A stretch of DNA of 64,000 nucleotides from Dichetophora obliterata (GCA_963920525.1 OY986436.1:179446361-179510360); one strand, 5' to 3'. Numbered from the stretch's first letter, positions 12,046 to 23,234 are shown. Notes: generated by a model from the letters alone, not told the origin. Made by a program: numbers and translations.

Positions 12046-15000
12046 CTACTGCTCGGAGTACTCGTACGTGAGCATGCTCTTCGTGTAAGCATCCTTTGTC
12101 ACCTCAAGCATATCCTTATAGGTTAGTTGACCAATCTCGGCTTCGCCAATAAATGGGCGTCCCAGAGTGGTCAATCTTATGCTTGCCAGCGCCGGACACT
12201 GGCACAGAATGTGTGCTGCTGTTTCCGGCTCCTCTAGGCATAACCTACACGCATCGTCCTCGGTCAGAGTCATCTTCCCGAGATGGTACATGAAGGGACC
12301 GTGTCCTGTGACTAGTGCAGTAAGCCAGCTTAAAGTCCTTCAATTGTATCGGATAACTTTTGCTGCCTCACTACGAGACCACTTCACGGCCGCCTTTGAT
12401 TGCCTGCAGTTAACGGCTTCTTCCCACCTTTTACTGTGTTCCGAGTCCGTCCATTGTTTAATAAGGCCTGCCACCATGTTGTCGCCTATGGCGATACGTA
12501 GTTCTGGTCCACAGAATTCTTCTGCTGATCCTGCTCTTGCTAAAGAATCAACTTCTTCATTCTGTTCTATGCCAGAGTGTCCTCTCACCCACATAAGTGT
12601 AAGCTCATTCGTCTGGGCGCACCTATTGAGTTTTGTAAGACATTCTATGGCCAACCTGGAAGTGATGTCTGTCCGTTGCATACACCTAATCACAGACTGA
12701 TTGTCGAGAGCGATGACAATTTTCTTGCCACTGATCCGGCCATCTATCAGGTGGTCCAGCGCATGCACTACGCCAAACATTTCTGCCTGGTATACAGACA
12801 CAAACCTCCCCAACCTCAGTACACAGGATAGGCTTAACTCTTTTGAGTACACGCCTGCCCCGGCCCGGCCATTCATCAGAGAGCCGTCTGTGAATATACT
12901 GATATCGCTACCAGCGATTTCTTCACAAACGGCTCCATCCGTTATAAGAGTTTTATAACATTTTTCTGTTATTTTTACTCTCTGCCTTCCATCCATAGGC
13001 ATAAACGCCTCCCTGACATCTCTCTGTACAATATCAAGGATGCGAATATGACCATGCAGGGCCGTTGCCCCATGCCACGTATCATTTCGCAACATCCTGA
13101 GGGCTGACAGCGCCGCTGTTTTCTTTATTTCTAAATCCAACGGCAGCATACCTAACAGAACCTCCATTGCGCTTGTTGGAGTGGTGCGTATTGCACCTGT
13201 TATTCCAACACACGCCAGCCGTTTGACTCTGTCCAGTCTCTTCTTAATGGTTTTCTGCCTGACTTTTGTCCACCAAATCACCGAAGCGTACGTGATGACA
13301 GGTCTAACCATCATAGTGTAAACCCATTTCATAGCCTCTGGGTTTAGCCCCCATTTGAGACCACAAACGCGTCTGCACTGGAACAGAACCCTCTTGGCTC
13401 TTTGAATCCTATCTTCTACATGCTCGTTCCTGTTCAGTTTGCTATCAAGGGTTACCCCTAGATATTTAACTTTCGTGGACATGTTGATTTCAGCTCCAAA
13501 AAGTCTGAGTGGTTCTGTACTCAGGCCTACCCTCTTTCTAGTAAAGAGAATATTGTCTGACTTGCCTGTGTTTACGGTAAGGCCTTGTTCTCGACACCAC
13601 TCCTCCACCATTCGGAGTGCTCCCTTCATGATGTCAGAGATGGTGTCAATGAACTTGCCGCGGACCACCAACGCAATGCCATCTGCATACCCTATCGTGT
13701 GTATGCCCGATTCATCCAGTCTAACCAGTAGTGAGTCCACAGTTATGTTCCACAGGGTTGGCGATAGCACCCCGCCCTGGGGACATCCTCTACTTACTCT
13801 ACCTCTAGTCTTTACTCTACCATTCTGCATGTTGACAGCCCTGTGTTTGAGCATATTGTCCACCCAATTTGCTATCATTGGGCTTACATTGCGTTCTGTC
13901 AGGGCTTGCCGCAGCCTTCCAAAGCATATTTTGTCGAAAGCACCCTCGATGTCCATAAATGTGGCCATCGCAATGCCTCCTGAAAATACCTCCTTTTCAG
14001 TCACTCTTACCAATTCGTGAAGAGCACTCTCCGTAGACCTACCTGCTCTATATGCATGTTGGCATCTACTCAGAGGATTTTGCGTCAGCGAGGTGCTCTC
14101 AAGACAGTCAACCATCACTCTTTCCATCGTTTTCAGGAGAAAAGATGTTAGGCTGATCGGTCTGAACGACTTTGCCTCCGCATAATCTTTTTTTCCAGGC
14201 TTCGGAAGAAAGACAACTTTCGCCTCTCTCCAGACTCTCGGAACATACCCAGTCGCTAGGCAAGTAACGAATATACCCCACAGCCTAGGTGCAATGAGAT
14301 CTTCCCCCCACTGCATCATAGCAGGGAATATACCGTCCATCCCTGATGTTTTGTGCGGAGCAAATGAGCGTATAGCACTCCTCACCCCGTCCATAGTGAT
14401 CATCCTTTCGGCTTCCAGCCTGTCAACCCTGTGCATTCCTTTCTTCAAGGGTATCCACGGGTCATCAGACTTAAAACTTCCAGGAAAGTGCACCTCCATC
14501 AGAACTTCCATGGACTCCTCTAGGTTCTCTGCCATGGTTCCATCCTTCTTTCGGATCAGTCCCACTTTGGAGAATTGGTCTTTTGAAACCATTTTCTGAA
14601 GCCTACATGCTTCTGATATAGTTTCCATCCCAGAACAGAAGTCTCTCCACGACTGCCTTTTCCGTTGTCGTATGAGGTACTTCAGTTCCCTTTTCCGTGC
14701 CTTGTAATTTGCCCATGTTTCTGGGGTTCCCCCTCTCATGTGCAGGTTGAAGGCCTTCCTAACCTTCTTCTTCAGAGATTCAATTTCCGTGCACCACCAT
14801 GGCGTTGGATCACCATCGTCTACTGAAAGTATTGGGCATGCCACCTCGTAGGCTTCGACCATGGCCGAGCTAAGGTGTTTGACATGACTTTCTACTTCCA
14901 CCGTATTCCCTGGTACTTTTATCGCTTTTTGGGTCAGTGTTTCCCTCAACTTCGCCTTATATTTCGCAGGATTTGTATTCTTGGGAATCCTGACCTTCCT

Positions 15001-15906
15001 GCTATTCCGCTGGCGTCGGATTCCGTACTTGAATTCAAACTATATGGATCTGTGGTCCGACATGGTTAGCCTATCCACAACCCTCCAATTCTTTATTCTG
15101 TTCAGAATCTTCCTAGAGATGAGAGTTACATCAATCACTTCCGCTCGCCTCGCATCAACGAAAGTCGGTTGTGCTCCTCTATTTGCTACCAACAGATTGT
15201 ACCTCTCCACAAACTCAAGCTATTGCTCTCCTCTGTCGTTGTTGCTGGTGCTACCCCACGCAGTATTGTGCGCATTAGCATCACATCCTATCATCACTCC
15301 AATGTTCCTTTCCTCACAGTACTTTACCAGATTCTCCACCTCTTTTGAAGGTGGTTGGTCTGGAGAGTCGTAGGGAAGATACGCTGAAGCTACCATACAA
15401 GCACCTGTACCATCCCCAATTCTCACAACGGTGAGATCCGGGGAACATAGGTGTGGCATATGTACCGCTAGTATACCATGTCTCACGAAGATACAAGTCC
15501 GTCGTCTGCCATCTGTTACTGGTTGGTACAGCGTGGCCTTTCGCTCTGAGAGACCTTTAATTCTATTGTGAAGAATCCAAGGTTCCTGAAGCATTGCTAT
15601 GTCAATTCCATCCTCCACCATGCAACGCATCATCATTGCTGATGCTGCCCTACTATGGTGTAGATTGAGTTGACACACAATGAGGTTTTCCTGGTACGGG
15701 CCCACCACCCGCCCTGGTGGTTCTTCCCTTGCAGGATTCCCCACCAGCCCCGTATCAGGGGTTCCATCGCACTCACCTTGCATCCTTTTCGAATTTGATG
15801 AGAGCTTGATCAAGGCCGCAGTTGAGTTTCCCTCCTGCCAACCTGATTGCCTCCATCTCATCCTTCCGGCACCACACGGTGAGCTTAACGCCTCCTTTCT
15901 TTGCAT
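12046..15906 (-). pseudogene. LINE-2 ORF2: endonuclease, reverse transcriptase, RNase H, zinc finger
   Basis: One frame of about 1,287 codons with three nonsense codons: TAG at 15220-15222, TAG at 15040-15042 and TGA at 12340-12342. Domains in order: an APE-type endonuclease (LQEPWI, then IGCDANAHNTAWGS); reverse transcriptase (GMDGIFPAMM, FRPISLTSFLLKTMERV, ATFMDIEGAFD, RGCPQGGVLSPTLWN, and IGYADGIALVV in the catalytic position); a thumb (KYLGVTLDSKL, MMVRPVITYASVIWW); RNase H (ISIFTDGSL, VYQAEMFG, IALDNQS, HSGIEQNEEVDSLA); and a C-terminal CRLCLEEPETAAHILCQCP finger. The RT catalytic box reads YADG rather than YADD, so the second Asp is Gly. This probably inactivates the enzyme independently of the stops. 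Confidence 0.88.
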
Positions 15907-17071
15907 CTCCGAACTTCGTTACGTTACTAACTCTCCATTTAGAAGTGTCTGCAACGCACCGGTTCTGGGTCTGCAACCTCCTAAGGATGACCTCCTTGCC
16001 TTCAGAAGTTCCGTAGACAAAGATGAACATCCTTCTAACGTCCTTCAATGCGTACAGTCGGTCGATCCGCAACTCAGCCCCTTCCCATAAGTTCTTGAGC
16101 TTTGTCACGTTTCGGCACAGCCATACCTTGGATGATGGGTTCTTGCACTTAAGAACAATTATTCCATCCTCCAAGTTTGCATTGCCCACAAAACCTACAT
16201 CGCCATCACTCTCATCGATGGTGTCGAGAGACTCCAAGAGAGCGGATTTAAAGACCGCTAACTGAGACTCTCCCAACTGACCATCGATGGAGCAATCTAC
16301 GATGCCCATTAAGAGGTCTTTTTCTGCTACCATAGCATAGGATGTCCGGCAGCTTCCAAAAACCCCTACCTGGTTTGATCTTCCTCCAGCTAAAGCCTTC
16401 GACTTCGCGTTCGCAACCCTTTGTTTTGGCAAAGTTTTACTACCGCTCGGTTTCTGGCTATCAGCCCTCCACGATTTGCCCTGGCTATCGACTTTTGAGG
16501 ATCGTCCACCAGCTCCCAACGTCCTTCCTTTATGTGGAAGGCTATCAACCTTTACAGGATGTCCACCTTCCCCATCCCCATCCTTAGCCGAAGAGCTAAC
16601 AGCCGTAAGCTGTCCACCTTCCGACTCACCGGTTCGAGTCGTCCCTGTATCGACTTCGCCGAAAGGTCCAGGCTGCTCCCTGAATCTTTTCCGCTCGTTC
16701 GTCTCCGGGGTGGACTCATCGCATGACATGCTTTGGAATTGGTCCGCCATTTTACTGACGGGGGACTCCAAACCATTCTCCCCAGCGGTTGTGCCCGCCC
16801 TCTTTCGCTTCCTCCTCCGCTTCTGCTTCTCCCTAACACGGAGTCGCTTTGCCTCGGAATCAGCGTCGTTCCCTATCGCTGAAGCTCCGACGGGACTGGC
16901 TGACAATTTCACTCCTTTCGGAGTTTTATCGTCCACCAGGCCCGGCAGGTCACCTTGCGGCTTCCGGCACCCTTCCACGATTAAATCCTTTTGGGACTCC
17001 ACCGCTTCAGGACTCGTTACCTCAGCGCACCCTTCCTTTTTTTTGTTTTTATTTTCCATAGAAAATCCCAC
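15773..17071 (-). CDS. LINE-2 ORF1 (Gag-like, 432 aa)
   Basis: Complete open frame from ATG at 17071 to a stop at 15773. The N-terminal half is Lys/Arg/Ser-rich and disordered (REKQKRRRKRKRAG). The C-terminal third looks folded, with a possible RRM-like region around DGIIVLKCKNPSSKVWLCRN and KDVRRMFIFVYGTSEGKEVI. I see no CCHC zinc knuckles, unlike many I and R1 elements, so the RNA-binding domain is inferred. The end overlaps the start of ORF2 in another frame, a usual arrangement for this group. The absence of stops suggests recent activity. Confidence 0.8.
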   Translation of the reverse strand: MGFSMENKNKKKEGCAEVTSPEAVESQKDLIVEGCRKPQGDLPGLVDDKTPKGVKLSASPVGASAIGNDADSEAKRLRVREKQKRRRKRKRAGTTAGENGLESPVSKMADQFQSMSCDESTPETNERKRFREQPGPFGEVDTGTTRTGESEGGQLTAVSSSAKDGDGEGGHPVKVDSLPHKGRTLGAGGRSSKVDSQGKSWRADSQKPSGSKTLPKQRVANAKSKALAGGRSNQVGVFGSCRTSYAMVAEKDLLMGIVDCSIDGQLGESQLAVFKSALLESLDTIDESDGDVGFVGNANLEDGIIVLKCKNPSSKVWLCRNVTKLKNLWEGAELRIDRLYALKDVRRMFIFVYGTSEGKEVILRRLQTQNRCVADTSKWRVSNVTKFGDAKKGGVKLTVWCRKDEMEAIRLAGGKLNCGLDQALIKFEKDAR

Positions 17072-17354
17072 GAGTTGGGGAGAAGTATACGGACCGGACG
17101 GACAGAGATCCCCATTATCCGCCCTACCCTACTAGTATACAACAGGGAGTTGGCTGCCCTGAGGAGACACCATTCGCGATCTAATACCCTAGACCCTGCA
17201 CCATCGGTGCTATCTCCCTCGGCATGGCGTCTACAACCTTAGAAATGGGGGGTGACTTTTAGTTCGTTGCTCCACAAAGTCTAACTCAATAGCCATTGTG
17301 TCTTTTCAACTTAAGCCTCTACATCGCGTCAAGATTGTCACCCATTCGTAGAGG

Positions 17355-17690
17355 TCGAGAGGAGGAAGGTGAAGCATGAAATTGAGGGCACTAGTTGGTG
17401 TTGAGGACAGTGCCCCAGTAATACATAGACCTGCGCTTCTTTGCACCTTTGCAAACTTCTGAAGTACAGTTGTCTTATCAAGGGCCCATCACTATAGTAG
17501 TGAGCCATATATAAGTATGGGGCGGACAATTGCTGTAAAAATCCACCGTACTATTTTGGGGGAAAACCCCAATTTTGTACCTATAGCTTTTTTACAGGAA
17601 AATAGTGCTATGTTTGCCTTTTTAACACGTTCCTTAATGTTAACATTCCAGATTAGCTTCTTATCAGATGGGTCTAAATTGACTTAACAA
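17355..17690 (-). pseudogene. LINE-1 ORF2, RT thumb fragment (5' part of the interrupted copy)
   Basis: The minus-strand reading includes NVNIKERVKKANIALFSCKK, GFSPKIVRWIFTAIVRPILI and ITGALSSTPTSALNF, ending HLPPLD at the insertion point. This is the region after the YADD box in RNase H-type LINEs. One frame break lies near IYGSLL. The copy is 5'-truncated near 17690. It continues in frame into 11967 and below once LINE-2 and one target duplication are removed. Confidence 0.75.
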
Positions 17691-18960
17691 TTGTTGCTAA
17701 AACGTATTTAAAATAAATGACCATGATTAAACAAATTTGTTAAATTTCATGCTAGGAAGTGTTTTTTTTTATAGGAAAAAAAATCTTGATAGTTTTAAAT
17801 AAATATTTATAGACAGGGTTTCGTTTAAAAATATTTGAAGAATTCAAGTTGAGGAAATCATGCCCGTTGAGACCTATTAGAATGCGATCTCAATTTTTCG
17901 ATACGCCCTAATGAACAAGTTATCATAAAAACCACTGTATATTAAGTCTTTTTAAAAATGTTGTTTCTCGAATATCTCTTTTATTTATTAATTATTTGTA
18001 ATAATAGATATGACGTTGAAAAGTTATTGAAACCCTCTTCGTGAGCTTCAATTAAGTTAAGTTAGAAATATTTCCGTAAGATATCGCTTTTCTACATTTT
18101 TTAAAAGTTTTGTAATTTTTGACACAAAAATCAGATTTTACAGTTAAAATGTCTTACAAAAAGTTAGATTAGACTGTTAAGTTTCAACATTTAGTACATT
18201 GCATACACAAATTGATTAGTTTAAATAGTAAAATTTAGATTTATCGGACGTTACTTTTAAAAATCCTCTTAATTACCATGAATAACAAGTCGCCGAACAA
18301 ACATTGCAACAATATTGCTTCTCCATCAACTTCGACAATAAAAAAAAACTTTTTGCAAAAAACGCTGTTTTGGCATTGAAAAACGCATGATAATAAAAAA
18401 ACACATTTTTATAATATTTTAAAATTTACTTTATTTTGTTGATGATAAATAAAATAACAAAAATAAATTAAGAGTTCATACTTGAAGTGTTACGTACACT
18501 AAAAAGAAAAAAAAAAGAAAAAGGAAGAAATAAAAGCGAAAAGTACTCTTTTGGCGTCGACGTTAGTCGAAGTTTAGATTTTTACGCTGCTACAATGTCA
18601 AAATATAATGCGGTATGCAACCTGCAAGCCCTTTTCTCTATGTACTTAGAATACTTTGAATATATACTTACGTATAAATGTCAACTATACGACTATTATA
18701 TTTCGGAAATATATTCCCTTTGCCTTGTAAAGGATTTAGTGTAATAATTTCAATTTTTTTTTAACAATTTGCGTTCTTCCTCTGTACGTTCTTCACTTTT
18801 GCCACTTCTGTTTCACTTTTTAAATTTTTTAACACTTTTCCACATTAATTTTATTAATAAAACAAATACACTTAATAATAAAATTGCAAGGATTGAGTTT
18901 TCAGCACACGTTCTTAAAACTTTTAAGCAGCTTTTTAAGAATGCATTTGAAATTTTTCAG
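17691..18960. other. Rest of the 11-kb intron, AT-rich
   Basis: No exon, SINE or transposon recognised. A purine-rich run lies near 18503-18540. The stretch just before 18961 is T-rich and serves as the 3' splice tract. Confidence 0.4.
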
Positions 18961-19059
18961 GAAATCCAAAAAGTTTGTTGCCTATGCCAATCGAGGAGTC
19001 GTCTATACGAAGAGCCTGTTCACTCAGTGATTTGCACATGGGTAATTTGGGCAAAATGG
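18961..19059 (+). CDS. Host gene, exon after the 11-kb intron
   Basis: The acceptor AAATTTTTCAG|GA and donor AAAATGG|GTAAGT are both strong. The reading N-P-K-S-L-L-P-M-P-I-E-E-S-S-I-R-R-A-C-S-L-S-D-L has no stop, while the neighbouring frame runs into TGA. Entry and exit are both phase 1, so it joins either the 4644 donor or the alternative 7777 donor. It ends in L-H-M-G-N-L-G-K-M. Confidence 0.75.
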
Positions 19060-19137
19060 GTAAGTTGTTGCAAATGCTCCTTAATGTAAATAGCAGATTA
19101 TTTACAAATATGCTTGCATTTAATTCTACTGTTGTAG

Positions 19138-19295
19138 GTGGCAGCAAAACAAATGGTACTGCAAAACCTGGTGTCACCTATCGTGGCAACTCGGTCTCAC
19201 GTTCGGCCAATAAAAGAAATAGTCTACAAATTAAAGGCTCATCCAATATGTTGGCAGCGCAGAATAGCAACTCGATGAATGTGCTAAATCAAGGC
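19138..19295 (+). CDS. Host gene, exon (Ser/Asn-rich)
   Basis: Acceptor TGTTGTAG|GT in phase 1; donor CAAGGC|GTAAGT after a complete codon. It encodes a Ser/Asn-rich basic segment (GSKTNGTAKPGVTYRGNS, then RSANKRNSLQIKGSSN) with no stops. The intron before it is only 78 bp. Confidence 0.78.
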
Positions 19296-19358
19296 GTAAG
19301 TGTTTAAAGTATATCATCTTAAATAATAATTAACATTTTTAAATCAAAATCTTGCCAG

Positions 19359-19434
19359 AGTGACTCTGAAATCGAGGATACAAATCGTGGACGCTCAGTT
19401 GGCACCAATCAAAGTCGCAGCAATGGTCCTGTTG
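19359..19434 (+). CDS. Host gene, small exon
   Basis: Acceptor CTTGCCAG|AGT and donor CTGTTG|GTAAGT. It enters in phase 0, matching the previous exon, and leaves in phase 1. The reading begins S-D-S-E-I-E-D-T-N-R-G-R-S. The length and splice sites are typical of a fly exon separated by 60-80 bp introns. Confidence 0.75.
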
Positions 19435-19508
19435 GTAAGTTGACTGACCAAAAATACTAGTTTAAGAATAAAATTGAAACTGAAATAATCTTTGTTCAAT
19501 ACTTTTAG

Positions 19509-19589
19509 CTGCTGCCCGCCAATATAACAATAAAAGCTCCAACTTAAACAGCAATCGTCGCAAGGGACAACAAACAACTTTTAACAATG
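19509..19589 (+). CDS. Host gene, small exon
   Basis: Acceptor ACTTTTAG|CT and donor AACAATG|GTAACT, phase 1 in and out. It encodes an Asn/Gln-rich basic stretch (AARQYNNKSSNLNSNRRKGQ). Its symmetrical phase means skipping it would need a compatible neighbour; the flanking exons are compatible. Confidence 0.75.
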
Positions 19590-19648
19590 GTAACTAACAA
19601 AAAGCAGAAAATATTATTTCCTTACTAATAACTTGTTTCTGTCAACAG

Positions 19649-19861
19649 CTGCACCGCCGCAAGATGATTCCAGCTCGGAAGAAACCCAAGGTGGTTCTGC
19701 AACTCATGTTGGTAAACCCATAGTGCCGCCACGTCCACGTAACTTAGCCTTCGATCATAAAATTAAAGTCCTCAATAGTCCGAATGTGGTCAAGTCGCGC
19801 GGTGTCTTTGAGGCGCCCGAGTTTGCTGCCTTAGATGGTAGCGTTGGCAGCAGCAGTGATC
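19649..19861 (+). CDS. Host gene, exon with proline-rich motif
   Basis: Acceptor TGTCAACAG|CT and donor AGTGATC|GTATGT, phase 1 in and out. It encodes PPQDDSSSEETQGG, then KPIVPPRPRNLAF, a candidate SH3-binding motif of the PxxPxR type. This is followed by H-K-I-K-V-L-N-S-P-N and a Ser-rich end. Codon use resembles the large exon. Confidence 0.8.
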
Positions 19862-19924
19862 GTATGTTTTTGAAATTTGTTTAATGAAATTCAAGTTGAA
19901 ATTTCCTCTTTTCTTTTTTTAAAG

Positions 19925-20090
19925 CGAAATCACAAGTTCACAATGTCATCAACAAATTGTATTCAACGACGCAGACTGTTATGCAGCTGCATGCGAATCT
20001 CAAAAACTGCGAGGATTCGCTTATGCTGAAGGAATTGGAAAATGCTGTGATCATGACACAAAATATGCTCACAAATATAACGCAAAATAA
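19925..20090 (+). CDS. Host gene, exon encoding a helical segment
   Basis: Acceptor TTTTTAAAG|CG and donor AAAATAA|GTAAGT. It enters in phase 1 and leaves in phase 2. The reading (KSQVHNVINKLYSTTQTVMQ and onward to NMLTNITQN) is strongly helical with heptad-like leucines. It looks like the start of a C-terminal helical domain continued in the last exon. An 8.5-kb intron follows, filled with transposons. Confidence 0.8.
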
Positions 20091-20800
20091 GTAAGTTATT
20101 TTAGAAGCAGTACTATATTAAAATTGTAGGTGCTTTTTACGTCGACTTTATTCAATGCGTTGTAATGTAAAATATAAAAAAAATTAAACAATACTTCGCA
20201 ATATTCATATTCTGCCAAAGAGGTTCTGCTATAGATAATTTCTTTATGATTTATGACTTAAAAAAGGTCGTATCATATAAATTTCAATATTTTTGAAATA
20301 AACTCTAAGAAAGGCAGTATAACCCTGGTATATCCTTAAGTCATAGACAATCGTTATTCAAATATTGCATACTTCCCATAGATCAATTATCGGAGGAGGT
20401 CCTCAAAACATATCTTAGCCTGTACAAACCATGCTGAAGATATAGCAGCAAAGACTTCAGACATTTAAGTATCTATACATACCACTGTATGTTCATATCA
20501 AAAGCAACCATAATTGAATTATTTTATCGTCTTATTTATTTCCTTAAAATTTGAATAGTAAGTTTTACTTAATCATGCATTGCGCTCAATAAAGTATCAA
20601 AAGAAATGAAGTTAAAATAATGGTACTTCAGCAATGAGAGTAGTATATGGAAAAAGTAATTTTTGACTGTTTTTTTTTTGCATAACAAAAGCAACTTGAG
20701 TCAAATAGTTTTTGCTCCGATTAACGGTAAATGTCGGTTATATTTTTAATTTTTTGCTTAGTTAATACTGATTTAGACTAAAAAGAATACCTTTAAATTA
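20091..20800. other. Start of the 8.5-kb intron, nothing recognised
   Basis: AT-rich sequence with a poly-T run near 20670. It may include the left end of the Tc1-like element, but I could not identify its terminal repeat. Confidence 0.35.
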
Positions 20801-20810
20801 CCAAAACGTC

Positions 20811-20924
20811 ATGGCGCGTAATAAATACCCAGAGTTCTTTAAACAGCAAATTATTGATAAGTATAAATCATAAAATAGTACAAAATAAATAAATCTATAA
20901 TTTCACGTCTATATAATAAAAAGT
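20811..20924 (+). pseudogene. Tc1-like transposase, N-terminal fragment
   Basis: Begins ATGGCGCGTAATAAATACCC and reads MARNKYPEFFKQQIIDKYKS before a stop, the start of a Tc1-type helix-turn-helix domain. It ends at TAATAAAAAGT (20914-20924). That sequence is repeated at 23235-23245, where the transposase resumes. LINE-3 therefore interrupted this gene. Confidence 0.65.
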
Positions 20925-23234
20925 GATTTTAAAGGCGCATTTTCCTGGCTGTACCAAGCACTGCTACAATACGAAGGCACAAGACAACCCCGCTACAGGT
21001 TCCACACGACTTAATAACGTCGGACGGAATCGTATGGGCTATAAACTCGTTCTCGGGATACAAATCTCCGGGACCAGACGGTATAATTCCTGCCATGTTG
21101 CAAACGGCTGAATCGCGAGTCGTCCCATAGCAGAAGAATATACTTAACGGATGCATCAGGCTAAATTATGTACCTGTGGCTTGGAGGACAACGAGGGTTG
21201 TATTCTTACCGAAGGCAGGTAAGAGCAGCCATCCCTGTCCGAGAGACTACAGGCCAATAAGTCTGACCTCCTTTGTACTCAAAACGCTCGAGAAACTGAC
21301 TTGCACCTAAGAAACAATTCAATCCAGTTATCAACCAACCAGCAGGCATACACGAAAGGGAAATCGGTTGAAGCGGCACTACATTCACTAGTAGTAACCA
21401 TAGAAAAAGCCCTCCACCACAAGGAATACGCACTCGGGGCGTTTCTAGATATCTCAGGTGCATTCAACAATGTATCAACCACCGCAATCCTTAGTGGATT
21501 ACGTGCAATAGAGGCACCACCGGCAATAAACCTTTGGTTAGACAAGTTGCTAAGCTGCAGAAAGGTGCGGGCTGAGTGGGGCACTAAATCCATGGTAAGG
21601 GAAGCTCGCAGTGGGACACCCCAGGGAGGGGTCCTCTCACCACTACTATGGAATCTTGTAGTTAATGAACTACTCGAAAAGTTCGCAGGTAGAGCCCCGA
21701 TGATAACTGCCTATGCAGACGACATAAGCATTATTATAGTAGGGAAATGTCTATCTGTTCTGTTCTGTTGTCGTTCTGTTCACGAAAAGGTACAAGATAC
21801 CACAGTGGATACCACCTAAATTGAACGATATACGTCTCATATCGAAAACTCACACAAAATATCTAGGAGTCGTCCTGGACAGCAAGCTGTCATGGAAAAC
21901 CAACGTGGAAGAAAGGGTGAAGAAATCCACCATTGCACTATACACATCCAAAAAGATGCTAGGCAGTACTTGGGGTCTCTCACCCTTTCTGATGCACTGG
22001 ATCTATGTAACGGTAGTGCGTCCTATTCTACTCTATGGGATTATTGTGTGGTGCCCGGCTGTGATCAAATCAACATTCCTCAGGCACTTGGAGAAAACTC
22101 AGCGGCAGGCAAAACTCATCACGGGGGCACTGAAGTCAACTCCAACTAAAGCGCTTGAAACCATTCTAAGTATGGACCCCCTGGACATACACGCAAAACT
22201 AGTAGCCGGAAAAACGGCACAACGCCTTACGGCAGCAGGCAACATGCACATTCAAAATTTTAGAACAAGGTATAGAACAAGCACAGCAGGCGGTCAACAT
22301 ATTTACCGACGGCTCCAAAATGCCTACGGGGGTAGGTGCGGCGGTGTATTGCACAGAGCCTAATATAAGGCAGCCATATAAACTGCCGAACCACTGCAGT
22401 ATCTTCCAGGCGGAAATATTTGCCATAAGGAAGGCTGCTGAGATAGCCCTCAGCATGGACACACAACACTCTAACATCAACATTTTCGTTGACAGTCAAG
22501 CGGCGATCAAATCCATGCGCTCCGCTAGCATCAAGTCCAAAAGTGTCTTGGCTGGCAGAGATGCACTAGATGCACTATGCGCTTCGAAAAGAGTGCGCAT
22601 CTACTGGGTCCCTAGCCACCAGAGCATTGAGGGAAACGAGATGGCAGATGGTTTAGCAAAGGAAGGCGCCGGGCTGGAATCAGAACTCGCAGAACATGTA
22701 CTTACTCCGCTACAAGAGTTGTACAGGAACCTCGAAAGAAGAGCCACACTAGCAGTGAATCGTAGATGAAGAGATACGACATCGTGCAAAATCTCGAAAA
22801 TCATGTGCAGTGCACAATGCGAAAAACGAACTCTGTTCATCTTGGCACGCCCGCGCAAAGATTGCAGGACACTAGTGGGCATGCTGACTGGTCACTGCAT
22901 GACGGCAGCCCACGCGAGGAAGCTTGGCATCACCACGGATGACAACTGCAGGAAGTGCAAGGAACCGGGCACAGTGGAGACCCTCGAGCACCTACTATGC
23001 ACATGCCCCGCCCTACTTAGATCAAGACTAAAATACCTAGGCTCATCGACATTCCCGTCGCTTAAAGATGTAGCCAGGGTGTCTCCAGAATCCCTCCTAA
23101 GGTTTTCGAACTCAACGCAAATCTTTAAAGACTTTTAAAACAAACACAAGGGTTCCTTTTGTTCGCTACCACTAAGGAACTGAATTGGTCTATGTGAGCC
23201 TTCACGAAGGCATCCGGTTTAACCTAACCTAACC
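20925..23234 (+). mobile_element. LINE-3: 5'-truncated RNase H-bearing LINE inserted in the Tc1-like gene
   Basis: About 2.3 kb, plus strand. It begins inside ORF2 just before the RT (AHFPGC), runs through RT, RNase H and the zinc finger, and ends in CCTAACCTAACCTAA. It is flanked by the 11-bp direct repeat TAATAAAAAGT at 20914-20924 and 23235-23245; part of the second copy overlaps the tail repeat. Confidence 0.85.
20928..23138 (+). pseudogene. LINE-3 ORF2 remnant (RT, RNase H, zinc finger)
   Basis: RT pieces in order: YKSPGPDGIIPAML; a frame break and stop near 21308; GKSVEAALHSLVVTIEKALH; LGAFLDISGAFNN (catalytic Asp); SGTPQGGVLSPLLWNLVVNE; ITAYADDISIIIVGK (YADD box). About 45 codons appear deleted after this. 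Then come KYLGVVLDSKLSW and VVRPILLYGIIVW in another frame. The RNase H part lacks a clear TDGS segment in frame because of another break, but keeps IFQAEIFAIRKAAEI, NIFVDSQAAIKSM and WVPSHQSIEGNEMADGLAKE. The C-terminal finger reads NCRKCKEPGTVETLEHLLCT. Several frameshifts make it inactive. Confidence 0.82.

Larger units (their letters stand above)
11968..17354 (-). mobile_element. LINE-2: full-length non-LTR retrotransposon (I/LOA-like)
   Basis: About 5.4 kb, sense minus. A 5' leader (about 17072-17354), ORF1, ORF2 overlapping the end of ORF1, a short 3' UTR and a tail of TTA repeats (TAATAATAATAATAATAA on the plus strand from 11968). The flanking 13-bp duplication TCGAGAGGAGGAA lies at 11955-11967 and 17355-17367. 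A TAA/TTA tail and an RNase H domain are characteristic of the I group. It is nearly intact: ORF1 is open and ORF2 has only three nonsense codons. Confidence 0.88.

Noticed and set aside
13439..14020. Plus-strand open frame of 193 codons
   Set aside because: It is the antisense of the LINE-2 reverse transcriptase and shows no own motifs.
16476..17135. Plus-strand open frame of 219 codons
   Set aside because: Antisense shadow of LINE-2 ORF1.
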